Origin: Bromus sterilis
Lineage: Eukaryota; Streptophyta; Magnoliopsida; Poales; Poaceae
Reading direction: 5' to 3'
Assembly (NCBI GenBank): GCA_950022295.1
Contig: OX465598.1
Coordinates: forward strand, 183,515,501-183,579,500
DNA length: 64,000 nucleotides
Shown here piece after piece: positions 1 through 10,356 of the stretch (its first letter is position 1; every line of letters starts with the position of its first letter). Both the position numbers and the translations under genes were made by a program. The notes below the pieces were generated by a model. It was not told the DNA's origin. It worked only from the letters and a program-made list of their open reading frames with translations, and did not search any database.

Positions 1-1553
1 CTTGAAAAACTGTCGGGACACAAGGTCCTCAGTTTCTTCTCGAAGCTGCTGTGTGTAAAACCTCTCTTGTTCTCTGTCCTTCTGATCCTGGGTAAGATAT
101 TCTTCCCAACGAATCATGTATCGAGAAATTCGCTCTTGTATCTCTGGTGGGACATCATCCTCGGCAGTGACTTTTCTCGGTGTGGTGGCCATACGCCAAA
201 GCATGTTGGAAATCTGTGCAGCATCCCATGTAGCATTTTCAGCAGAATCTCCTTCGTTGGAGCTTTCTTCATCGGCACGAGGGTCGGGCACAACTGGTGC
301 AGCAGGGGCAGGAGTAGGGGCAGCTCGAGGAACTAGAGCAGCCTGAGCCTTCTGCCTAGCCTCTTTGACTTTCTTCTCGGCCTCCTTGGTGGCCTTGGTA
401 GCAGCAATGGGTTTTGTTACGGCACTAGGGGCCGCAACTTTATCCTTCGAGGCACTAGGGGCCTCAGCATTTTTCTTCGCAGCACTAGCGGCTGCATATT
501 TTTTCCTTCGTGAATGTGGGAGTCACCACTTTCTCGGTGACACTAGGGGCCACGACCTTTTCTTTCGGAGCACTAGGGACAATGCCTTCTTCAATCTGGC
601 TTCTATACTTCTCGCTAACCAGATGCAAGATGCCCAATTGTTGAGCAACTCTTGCCTTCTTATGCTCGGATTGACTGTGGAAATTGAACAACTTTGCCTT
701 TTCCAAGTTCTGTGCTTCAAGAGCTTGCTGCTTGGCCAACCTTTCCTTTCGCTGGATCAATGTCTCGTCATCTTCAGCCACTTAGGCTTGCTTTCCCCTC
801 GACCTGACCGAAGGTTTTTGTCTGCGAGTTTGTACTGGGGGAGCAGAGGAAATAGGTGGATCTGTGACCAAGTTGGTCATGTCAATTATTGCTCGAGGAG
901 CCTTAGAAGCTGGCTCCTGGATCCTAACGCCTTTATTGCTCGACTTTTTCTTCAGAGAAATATCCTCGATGTCAGCCTCTGTGCCAGGGTCTTGATCATC
1001 GGAGTTGGCTTCTTCTTTAGAACTTGCCTCTGGTGTAGAGACAACGACTTCCTTTTTCTTTCGCTTGGAAGAGTTTTTGCCAGCCTTCGGTTTGGCGCTT
1101 GGGCCAACTTTCTTGGTATCCTTAGCAGTAGCAGCCTTCCTGGCTTTGGCTTCCTTTCGCTTTTCTGCTCGGGCTTCTCTAGCCTCAACCAACTCTTTAA
1201 AATCAGCATGTGTTTTGAGAGAGGATGGGTGAGCATCTTCTGGAGGAGGTGTTCGATTATCTTTCGTCCACTTGGGCCTTAATGACTTGACATCAGACCA
1301 AGGATTTTTTCAAAGCAAATAGTCTCTCCCAGCGAGGAATAAGTGACTTGTATTCATACGAACGAAGCGCTTGGAGCCTTCGAATCTCTTGCAATCTGTT
1401 TTCTCTTGTTCGATCATCTTCCTCAGAGCCTTCCGGCGTTCGCAATTTATTCTCGATGATCAATTCCTCTGATAAACCTTCAGAGTTTGTGGTGATTCTT
1501 GTACGACCTCCCACACGCTTGGGTGCTCTGACATTTCCTTCGTTCTCAGACAT
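1..1553 (-). pseudogene. Extra ORF downstream of Copia-1 pol (env-like position), open to window edge
   Basis: An ATG at 1553-1551 opens a frame beginning MSENEGNVRAPKR. It continues through a lysine/glutamate/alanine-rich, probably coiled-coil protein to the window edge. The frame shifts at a run of six A's near 1310-1315 (minus strand) and again near 485, and a stop lies at 784-782. Around 600-420 the protein has short repeats rich in Ala-Pro-Ser and Lys-Val. I recognise no enzymatic domain and no clear membrane segment. SIRE-lineage elements are known to carry an additional ORF between pol and the 3' LTR, and this one has the right strand and position. A captured host gene fragment is the alternative; the similar codon style (frequent TTCG/TCGA) favours the element. 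Confidence 0.6.
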
Positions 1554-2105
1554 TTTCCTGCGAAATAGATAGGTACGAGGGAATATAGGAAAGTTGTGAA
1601 CAAGTACCAACTGTTTTCGAGGAAAATCATTTTGAATGCAGCAAACATATCGAGGAATTTGACTTGAAGCAAGTTTTCATGAAAGTGCTAAGCTAGATTT
1701 TCATCGGGTGTAAATCTAATGAAGGACTTATATGAAAGAAGTGCACAAGTGTTAAATCTAACGATATGCTTCTGTGGGATATGCCTAAGTGAGAGAATCC
1801 GAGGGATTGCTTACCTAGATCGATGGGGAATCGACTGAAAACGCTAGAAACAGATTTCCCAAGTTTCAGCGATCCAAACAGATCAAACAGACCTAACAAA
1901 ATGAGAGAAAATCAAGAACAAATCTAGGGCACGATGAACATATGAGATTGGAATCGCGTCCAGAGCCTCACATACCTAACTTGGTGATGTGCGGCGGATA
2001 CGGCGGCGCGGATGAAGTTCCTCGTCGACAGGAAGGTCTCCGGCGACTTCCTTCCGGCAGCAAAGCGGCGAGGGAATCGAGGGCGACGAACGGCGCGGCG
2101 ACGCG
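1554..2105 (-). other. Leader of the Copia-1 extra ORF with a predicted intron (1975-1558)
   Basis: On the minus strand a GC-rich segment (2105-1976) is followed by a good donor, G/GTATGTGAGG with GT at 1975-1974. A T-rich stretch then ends in TTTCGCAG at 1565-1558, five bases before the ATG at 1553. The predicted intron is 418 bp. This suggests a spliced message for the extra ORF, as expected for a gene downstream of pol. Athila-1 begins at 2106, so the original upstream part is lost. The splice sites are judged by eye only. Confidence 0.45.
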
Positions 2106-3607
2106 TGATACGTCCAAAATGCATCACTATTTTATATCGTAATTCATCCTTATTCATTGATATATTTCACATTACGATGTCGTTCTTATGTTGTTTAGGC
2201 TTATTATACACAGTTTGCAACTTTCCGGTGCCGAAGCAGCAGACGCAGGATTCAACGGTAAAAAGTGGACGCTGATTTGCTGAAGAAGAATACCTCCAAA
2301 TTACCTGAAAATCGACGGGGTGTATTTTCCAGAAGATTCACGAAGACTCGCCGAAGAGGGGCCACAGGGGACCCAGGCGGACACCTGGCGCGACCCCACC
2401 CCTGGCCGCGCCGGGAGGGCGCCTGGAGCCCTGGGGCCACTCCAGGCTCCCCCCTCTGGCCTATATACTCCTCGTTACGCGAAAACCCTAAAAAGAGAAG
2501 CTTTCACGGAGTTCCGCCGCCGCTCCGTGGCGGAAACCTACAGAGAAGAAAAGGGCTCTCCGGCGGACAGATTCGCCGAGGAGATCACCTCCCGGAAGGG
2601 GAGATCATTGCCGTCGTCATCATCATCGTCACGGGCATCATCGAGATCATCATCAACATCATCCCCAACATCAGCGCCATCTTCACCACCATCCAATCTC
2701 ACCTCACAAGTTCATCTTGTGTTGTAATCCGTACTATCTATCCTCTCTACTCTACCGGTGTTGATTACTACTTTGTGGTGAATGCTATTGAGTTTTGTTG
2801 GAGAAATACCATTATGTACAGATTGTTTATCATATATTTATCACCTCTGATCATGATATCTTTTATGTCTTGTGAGTAGTTACTTTAGTTCTTGAGGACA
2901 TGGGAGAAGTCTAGTTGCTAGTAGTCATATGACGTTGAAGTAATTTGTGTTGTTTGATATTTAAGTTGTGTTGTTATTTTCCCAGTGGTGTTGTGTGAGT
3001 CGAACACTCAACACTTCGCCTTCTTAAGGACTTAGGGGAATGCATTGTGTATTAAGAATGCTTACGGTGGGTTGCCGGAGTGTCAGAAACCTGAACCCAA
3101 GTTTGCACACTTTTGCACAAGGGAGTAATGGATCCTTGATCTTATTGCTGTGGTTAGGCTTTGACTTAATTTCTATCTTGTATTTGCGGATGCTTGCAAG
3201 ATGTTTAATCATAAGAGTGCACTTATCTTAGTTTAGAAGGTGTGCTAGCATAGATCCACCCACTCAACACTTATCAGCACAACACTTGTTATCGATACGG
3301 AGTATGGCGAAAGCACGTGACTACCTCTCCATGTGTCCTCAAGAACGCTTTAGTCTTTATAAGCTCAGTTGTCAGGATTATCCTTTGCACAAAAGGATTG
3401 GGCCACTTGCTGCTCCTCAGTGCTATTTACTTTTCTTGCTTTTATCTTATCGCTGCTTATATCGAAAACCCCTAAAAAGTTATATTTCAGTGTTTGCAGT
3501 TATTCCTTGTCCACCATCACCTATCAATACCTTTCGCTCCTTGTTGGGTTCGACACTCTTACTTATCGAAAACGCTACAATAGATCCCTTTATGTTGAGG
3601 GTTATCA
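2106..3607 (+). repeat. 5' LTR of Athila-1 (1502 bp)
   Basis: It begins TGATACGTCC and ends GGGTTATCA. It aligns with the shorter 3' LTR of Athila-2 (59463-58796, minus strand) at both ends. Inside are a GC-rich block (about 2370-2460), a TATATA motif directly after it, and a CAT-rich stretch (about 2614-2690). The ORFs that cross it are incidental. Confidence 0.88.
2463..2468 (+). promoter_or_regulatory. Candidate TATA box of the Athila-1 LTR
   Basis: TATATA directly follows the GC-rich block, with an AAACCCTAAAAAG-type leader about 25 bases downstream. Position and context fit an LTR promoter; no transcription start was mapped. Confidence 0.45.
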
Positions 3608-3619
3608 AGCTATGTTTTC

Positions 3620-3637
3620 TGGCGCCGTTGCCGGGGA
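3620..3637 (+). other. Primer-binding site of Athila-1 (tRNA-Asp type)
   Basis: TGGCGCCGTTGCCGGGGA lies 12 bases after the LTR end. It matches the complement of the 3' end of plant tRNA-Asp, the usual primer of Athila elements, and fixes the + orientation. Confidence 0.85.
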
Positions 3638-3711
3638 GCATAGCGCTATTGGTAAGTGAAGCTGGCAAGGAATTTTTATATCGTTGCTTTTATTTTGCTG
3701 TTCTTTGCCGT

Positions 3712-6700
3712 ATGGACAACTTAGCTATTGGATCGTTGCTTATGGGGAAACGCCCCACATCTGTGGTGGTTGTACCTTCCCCTACTGAAATTGTGCCTTA
3801 TAAAATACCAGCTGGTATTATCGATTGTGTCTTGGCTAATATTTATGCAGGAGATAGACACCCCAGTGAACACTTGCTATATTTATCACAACTATGTTCA
3901 TTATTTAAGCTTGCAGGTGTATCAAAGGAGTTTGTCATGAAGAAATCGTTCTCCGTATCGCTTATAGATAAAGCTTCAGATTGGTATAAGCTTCTCGATA
4001 ACTCTCATTTGCTTGATTGGCATGCGCTTATGTCTCTCTTTTATACCAAGTTTTATCCTCTTCATGTAATTCATCGAGACATGAATTATTTCTATAACTT
4101 TTGGTCTCGTGACGGATAAAGCATCGCTCAAGCTTGGGGGAGATTGAAATCTCTAATGCTCAAATGTCCTATTCATGAGCTCTCCAAGGAAACTATACTT
4201 ACAAACTTTTATGCCAGACTTTCTCGTCAGGATAAGGAGATGTTGGATGCCTCCTCTAGTGGGGTATTTCAGACAAAAAGCGTTGAAGAAAAATGGGATC
4301 TCCTTGAAAGGATCCAGAAGAATACCGAAGATTGGGAAATAGTTAAAGGTATTGAACCCACTATAAATTATGAGCATGATTATATAGAGAGCTATGTGAA
4401 AACCGATTCCTTTAATGCCTTTTGCTCTAAGGTTGGTCTTGATTCCCATCTAATGATTGATTTTTGTAAGGATTTTGCCTCTCATATTGATTCTTCTAAG
4501 AAGAAGAAGAGTCAGCATCATGAACCCTTCAAAGAATCATCTATTGATATTCATGTTGCTGACCCTATTGTGCCTGCAGTTATATATGAAAAGCCCCCTT
4601 TTCCCGTAAGAATAAGGGAGCACTCTTTTGTGACATGCATAATGAATAAGAGTGAGAGAAGAATTGATGAGCCTGAGGACCCGATCAAGGTCGATGCTCG
4701 AGTTGTATTGGTTAAGGATCTTATTACTAATGATGCTTTAGATTCCAATATAAATTTTTGTGTTGTTTCCACTAACCTTGTCACAGCCAAGAATAATGGC
4801 CCAATTTCAGGTACACCAGTAGTATCTGTTAAAATAGGAGATCATAATTATTATGGGCTATGTGATTTGGGATCGAGTGCTAGTTCTATCCCGTATTCAC
4901 TTTATCAAGAGATCATGGGTGAAATTTCACCTTGTGAACTTGAAGAAGTTGATGTTACTATTCATCTTGCAAACAGAGCAACTATCTCTCCTATCGGAAT
5001 TGTGAGAGACGTTGAAGTCCTATGCGGAAAGGTAAAGTATCCTACCGACTTTCTAGTACTTGATTCAGTAAGGGACAATTTTTGTCCTAATATTTTCGAT
5101 AGACCTTTTCTCAGAACCTGTGGAGCTATAATAGATTGCAAGAAAGGTAAAGTTTCTGTTGAATTCAATGGTGAGCCATATGAATTTAATTTTTCTAAGT
5201 TCTCTAAGCAGCCTCGTGGTACTGATTTGCCTAGTAATGATAAGATTATTGAAGATATTGCTTCCATTGCTATTACTCCTAATGATCCTTTGCAGCAATA
5301 TATGGAGGACCGCGATAATAATTTGCATATGCAGGAGATGAATGAGCTGGATGAAATATTCTTAAGACAACCTGCTATCCTAAAGCACAACCTTCCAGTT
5401 GAGCCTTTGGGAATTTAGTCTCAACCAAAAGAAGATCCAGTGTTTGATCTTAAACCTCTTCCCGATACGCTCAAATATGCTTATTTAGATGAAAAGAAAG
5501 TATATCATGTTATTGTCAATTCTAACCTTTCAGTCTATGAAGAGGAGCGTCTATTGGAAGTACTTCGCAAACATCGAGGTGAAATTGGATATACCCTTGA
5601 TGACCTTAAGGGGATTAGTCCGTCTATTTGTCAGCATACCATCAACCTTGAACCTGATGCTAAACCAGTTGTTGATCATCAACGACGGTTGAATCCGAAA
5701 ATGATGGATGTTGTAAGGACTGAGATTCTCAAGCTTCTAGCCGCAGGTATTATCTACCCCATAGCTAATAGTAAGTGGGTAAGCCCGGTTCATTGTGTTC
5801 CAAAGAAAGGAGGAACAACTGTGGTTCCTAATGATAAGAATGAACTAATACATCAGAGAATTATTATTGGATATCGAATGTGTATTGATTAGAGGAAGCT
5901 GAACAAGGCAACCAGGAAGGACCACTACCCGTTGCCGTTCATCGACCAAATGCTTGAAAGGTTATCTAAAAATACTCACTTTTGTTATCTTGATGGTTAT
6001 TCTGGCTTCTCTCAAATTCATGTTAACACTGCTGATCAAGATAAGACCACTTTTACTTGTCCCTATTGTACTTATGCTTACAGACATATGCCTTTTGGTT
6101 TATGTAATGCCCCTGCTACTTTTCAATGGTGTATGTCTGCTATCTTTCATGGTTTTTGTGAAGAAATTGTGGAGTTATTCATGGACGATTTCTCCGTCTA
6201 TGGAACCTCTTTTGACCATTGTCTCCACAACCTTAATAAAGTTTTGCAGAGATGTGAGGAGACAAATCTGGTGCTTAACTGGGAGAAGTGCCACTTTATG
6301 GTCAACGAGGAAAATTTTCTTTGTCACAAGATTTCCGAGAGGGGAATTGAAGTGGATAGATCCAAGATCGAAGCAATTGAAAGGATTCCCTATCCAAGGG
6401 ACATCAAAGGTATTCGTAGTTTTCTCGGTCATGCTGGTTTCTATAGAAGATTTATTAAAGACTTTTCTAAGACTTCAAGACCCCTCACTAATCTTCTCTA
6501 GAAGGACGTTCCTTTTATTTTTGATGAAGATTGTAAGGAAGCCTTCAAAGTCCTTAAGAAAGCTTTAATAACCGCTCCTATAGTACAACCACCTGATTGG
6601 AATTTACCTTTTGAAATTATGTGTGATGCTAGTGGTTTTGCTGTTGGAGCCGTCTTAGGGAAAAGGGTTGATAAGAAGTTGAATGTTATATATTATGCTA

Positions 6701-8079
6701 GCAAAACCCTTGATAGTGCTCAAAAGAATTATGCTACTACCGAGAAGGAATTCTTAGCAGTAGTGTTTGCTTGTGATAAGTTTAGGCAGTATATTGTTGA
6801 TTCTAAGATTATTGTTCATACTGACCATGCTGCCATTAAGTATCTTATGGAGAAGAAGGATGACAAACCAAGGCTCATCCGATGGGTACTCCTTCTTCAA
6901 GAATTTTATTTGCAGACTGTCGATATGAAAGGAGCAGACAATCCGGTGGTGGATAATCTTTCAAGGATGGAAGATATACCGCATGATCCCATTCCAGTCA
7001 ACGACAGTTTTCCAGACGAACAACTAGCTGTTGTTAAAGTACAATCTCTCTCCGATCCTTGGTTTTCAGATTATGCTAACTTTATCGTTGCAAAGTTTTT
7101 GCCTCCAGGTTTAACATTTCAGCAAAGGAAGAAGTTCTTTCATGATTTGAGGCATTACTTTTGGGATGACCCACATCTTTTCAAAGAAGGTCCAGACGGG
7201 ATCGTGAGAAGATGCGTACCGGAACACAAACAGAAGGACATTCTCAAACAATGTCACGACAGTCCATATGGAGGACATCATGCTGGTGAGAGGACCGCAC
7301 ATAAGGTTCTTCAATCAGGTTTTTATTGGCCTACTCTATTTAAAGATGCTAGAAATTATGTTTTATCCTATGATAAGTGTCAGAGAGTTGGTAATATTAG
7401 TAGGAGGAATGAGATGCCTATGAATTACCCTCTAGTGATCGAGGCTTTTGATTGCTGTGGTTTTGATTTTATGGGTCCTTTTCCTTCCTCACACAAGTAC
7501 ACTCACATTTTAGTTGCTGTTGATTATGTAACCAAGTGGGTAGAGGCAATCCCCACTGAAAGTGCTGATCACAAGACATCTTTGAAAATGCTCAAAGATT
7601 TAATTTTTCCTAGGTTTGGAGTACTCAGGTACCTCATGACTGATGGGGGTTCACACTTTACACATGGAGCTTTTAGAAAAGCTTTAGCCACGTACGATCT
7701 CAATCATAGAATTGCTTCACCGTACCACCCCCAAACTAGTGGGCAAGTTGAGCTCACCAATAGAGAGATCAACTTGATCTTATAGAAGACAGTCAATAGA
7801 AATAGAAAGGATTGGTCAAACAAGTTAGGAGATGCTTTGTGGGCGTATAGAACTGCTTACAAAAACCCCATGGGCACATCTCCCTATAAGATGGTCTATG
7901 GCAAGGCTTGCCATTTGCCATTAGAATTAGAGCACAAAGCTGTTTGGGCTATTATAGAGCTTAATGCTGACCCGAAGTTAGCTGGTGAAAATCGTCTCAT
8001 GAACTTGACTTCTCTAGATGAGTGGAGAAGTGAAGCTTACGAGAGCGCTAAAATGTTCAAAGAAAAGGTAAAGAAGTGA
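3712..8079 (+). pseudogene. Athila-1 gag-pol, one frame broken by five stop codons
   Basis: From the ATG at 3712 one frame runs to 8079 with no frameshift. It is interrupted by stops at 4117-4119, 5416-5418, 5890-5892, 6499-6501 and 7783-7785, and ends at TGA 8077-8079. Domains in order: gag (about 3712-4720, with DWYKLLDN-like core), protease (DLGSSAS near 4867), reverse transcriptase (about 5690-6560, active-site FMDDFSVYG near 6178), RNase H (about 6600-6960, ATTEKEFLAV and HTDHAAIKYL), and integrase (zinc-binding region near 7255-7390, DFMGPF near 7467, DGGSHF near 7643). Compared with Athila-2, the reverse transcriptase stop at 6499 replaces a glutamine codon. The terminal TGA replaces the tryptophan expected in this family, so the true C-terminus has been cut away. 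It is a dead copy but recently coding. Confidence 0.9.
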
Positions 8080-8083
8080 CACG

Positions 8084-8750
8084 AGTAAATAGAGTCGGAT
8101 CAGTTGTTCCTGGTTTGAAGCCCTTCTTCAGAAGAAAATTCTCCATTGTTTCATACCAAGCACGAGGTGTTTGCTTTAACCCATAAAGGGCCTTGTGCAA
8201 CCTGTACACCTTGTCAGGATTCTTCGGGTCTTCAAAACCTGGTGGCTGCATAACATATACTTCTTCTTCGATTTCACCGTTAAGAAATGCACTTTTGACA
8301 TCCATTTGATAGAGCAATATACTATTGTAATTGGCAAAAGCAAGCATGACACGAATGGAATCAAGTCAAGCAACAAGAGCATAAGTCTCACCGAAATCAA
8401 TACCTTCGATTTGGGTGTAGCCTTGTGCAACTAGTCGAGCTTTATTCCTTACAACAATGCCATCTTCATCTTGCTTGTTGAGAAAAATCCACTTCGTACC
8501 AATGACATTATGCTTCTTGGGATCAGGTCTATCAACACGGGACAAGACTTTATTTCTCTTGAACCGGTTAAGTTCTTCGAGCATTGCAGTCATCCAGTCC
8601 GAGTCCTTCATGGCTTCATCGAATTTTGATGGTTCTAGCATGGATACAAACGAAAAGTTTCCATAGAAGTTAGCTAAACGAGTACGAGAGCGAGTGGTGG
8701 GACGACCTGGTAAACGAATCTCTTCGAGTATTGAGTCGACATCCACTCTT
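8084..8750 (-). pseudogene. Copia-1 reverse transcriptase, N-terminal part
   Basis: The minus-strand frame contains TRSRTRLANFYGNFSF, EAMKDSDWMTAMLEEL, VIGTKWIFLNKQDEDG, KARLVAQGYTQIEGIDF, YQMDVKSAFLNGEIEEEV and ALYGLKQTPRAWYETM, all typical of Copia reverse transcriptase. One in-frame TGA near 8364 replaces what is usually an arginine codon (CGA to TGA is a simple transition). The gene stops at the Athila-1 junction just after DPTLFTRV, about 25 residues before the expected YVDD active site. The catalytic half and RNase H are therefore absent. Confidence 0.85.
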
Positions 8751-9172
8751 CTTCGAACACAAGGTAAATCTTCTTCAACAGCCTGAGGATCCGGTTGTTC
8801 TTCGGGATCAGCTTGACCTTCAGGGTCAGCTTGTCCTTCGGGATCATTTCCTTCGGGTTCAGCTTCTCCTTCGGGTTGAGAATTTTCTTTGTTTAAGCGT
8901 TCTTCTTTGACCTATACATCATTGGCTCCAGGATGTTGATCTCCAGCGCCCCGGGCTATGTGTGGGAACATTGGACCATCATCATCCTTGTTGGCTTGAT
9001 GTGCATTTCCTTCGACAGGCCGAATATCTCCAATAGCCATGTACCTGATAACTTCATCCAGAGGTGGTTCATCTAGGTTAAGAGGTAATTGCTCTTTTTG
9101 AGAGCCGTTACTTTCATCAAATCGAACATTTACAGTTTCTACAACTTTGCCAAGATGAGAGTTGTAAACCCT
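8751..9172 (-). pseudogene. Copia-1 integrase-to-reverse-transcriptase linker with acidic repeats
   Basis: This region continues pol between the integrase core and reverse transcriptase. About 8780-8880 encodes short imperfect repeats built on Pro-Glu-Gly-Gln-Ala-Asp, each from roughly 15 bases of GC-biased sequence. Upstream, the minus strand keeps recognisable linker sequence such as VETVNVRFDESNGSQ and is broken by at least one stop (near 8915). The repeats are probably a flexible acidic linker; length variation by slippage would be expected. Confidence 0.6.
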
Positions 9173-10356
9173 TTAAGTGTGAGAATTTGAACCATAACCT
9201 AGGAGAAAACCTTCGTGTGCCTTTGGAGCAAACTTGGAGCTATGATTCATATCTCTCATATAACATGGAGCACCAAAAATCCTTAGATATGAAATATTCG
9301 ACTTTTTACCAGTAATAAGCTCATGTGAAGTTTTCTTCAGAAATTTGTGCAGATAAACCTTGTTGATGATATGACATGCTGTGTTAATTGCTTCGGCCCA
9401 GAATCTGATAGGAGTCTTGTATTCAGCAAGCATTGTTCTGGCCATTTCAATAAGTGTTCGATTCTTTCTCTCGACCACACCATTCTGTTGCGGTGTATAA
9501 GCAGCCGAGAATTCATGATTAAAGCCATATTCATCAAGAAATTCTTCGATATGAGTGTTTTTGAATTATGTACCATTATCACTTCTGCTATGTTGAGAGA
9601 TAATTCATATTCAGTCTGAGCTCTCTTTGCGAAAGTTTTGAAAATTTCAACAACCTTGCTATTGTCATCTAGAAAAAAAACCCAAGTATATCGAGAGAAA
9701 TCATCAACAATAACCAGACCATACTTGTTACCTCCAAGGCTAGCATAATTTTGAGGACCGAATAAATCCATATGAAGCAATTCAAGAGGACGAGTAGTAG
9801 TCATGATAGTCTTTGCTGAGTGATGTTTCTTGGCAATCTTTCCTGCTTCACAGGCACTGCATAGGCGATCTTTATCGAATTTCACATTATCAATTCCAAC
9901 GATATTCTTCTTCGAGATAAGAGTTTGAAGATTTTTCATTCCTGCATGACCAAGTCTTCGGTGCCATAACCAACCAGAAGTGGCTTTAGCCATTAAGCAT
10001 GTGGACACTGCAGGTCCCGAAGAGAAATCAACAATATAAAGATCACCTTTGCGATATCCTTCGAACATGAAGGAATAATCATCCTGTGAAAAGACAATAC
10101 AACGAGAAGCAGAAAACAATACAAGCATACCCATATCACAAAGTTTTGAGATAGACATAAGATTATATCCTAGTGATTGAACAAGCATAACCTTGTCAAT
10201 ATGCTTATCCTTCGATATAGCAACCTTACCCAAACCAAGTACTTTTCCTTTGTTATTGTCACCGAAGGTAATATATCTCTGTGAAGATTCGGTAAGTTTG
10301 TCTTCGGTGAACAAATCTTTGTCTCCGGTCATATGATTTGTACAACCACTATCCAT
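9173..10356 (-). pseudogene. Copia-1 protease and integrase
   Basis: MDSGCTNHMTGDKDLF at 10356 downwards holds the aspartic protease DSG active site. It is followed by the GAG-pre-integrase segment with WHRRLGHAGMKNLQTL and a CSACEAGK zinc-binding pair (about 9990-9850). The integrase core (LLHMDLFGPQ, VIVDDFSRYTWVFFL) then follows. A frameshift near 9590 moves the rest (PQQNGVVERKNRTLIE and RFWAEAINTACHIINK) into another frame, and a stop replaces a residue near 9565. The product would have cut the polyprotein and inserted cDNA; this copy cannot. Confidence 0.85.

Larger units (their letters stand above)
2106..8083 (+). mobile_element. Athila-1: Athila-type Gypsy element, 3' end deleted
   Basis: The element starts with a TGATACGTCC LTR (2106-3607), followed by an Asp-tRNA primer-binding site, gag, protease, reverse transcriptase, RNase H and integrase in Gypsy order. 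Homology to Athila-2 stops abruptly just after the integrase Lys-Lys pair at 8074-8076, inside CACGA, where Copia-1 reverse transcriptase resumes. The 3' coding end, extra ORF, PPT and 3' LTR are all missing. The left flank is Copia-1 leader sequence; no TSD can be tested because the right end is gone. It lies opposite in orientation to its host. Confidence 0.9.

Noticed and set aside
365..1282. 305-codon plus-strand ORF
   Set aside because: It is the complement of the Copia-1 extra ORF; the minus strand has the coherent charged, coiled-coil protein and the splice-like leader.
1..2105. Captured host gene exon
   Set aside because: Possible in principle because of the intron-like leader, but position downstream of Copia-1 pol, strand and codon style fit an element-encoded ORF better. 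Kept as an alternative only.
3286..3620. Extended N-terminus of Athila-1 gag reaching into the LTR
   Set aside because: The frame happens to be open through the LTR end and primer site; the first sensible methionine after the primer site is at 3712.
3620..3637. tRNA gene signals near TGGCGCCGTTGCC and TTGGTATCAGAGC sequences
   Set aside because: These are primer-binding sites complementary to tRNA 3' ends; no cloverleaf-forming sequence surrounds them.
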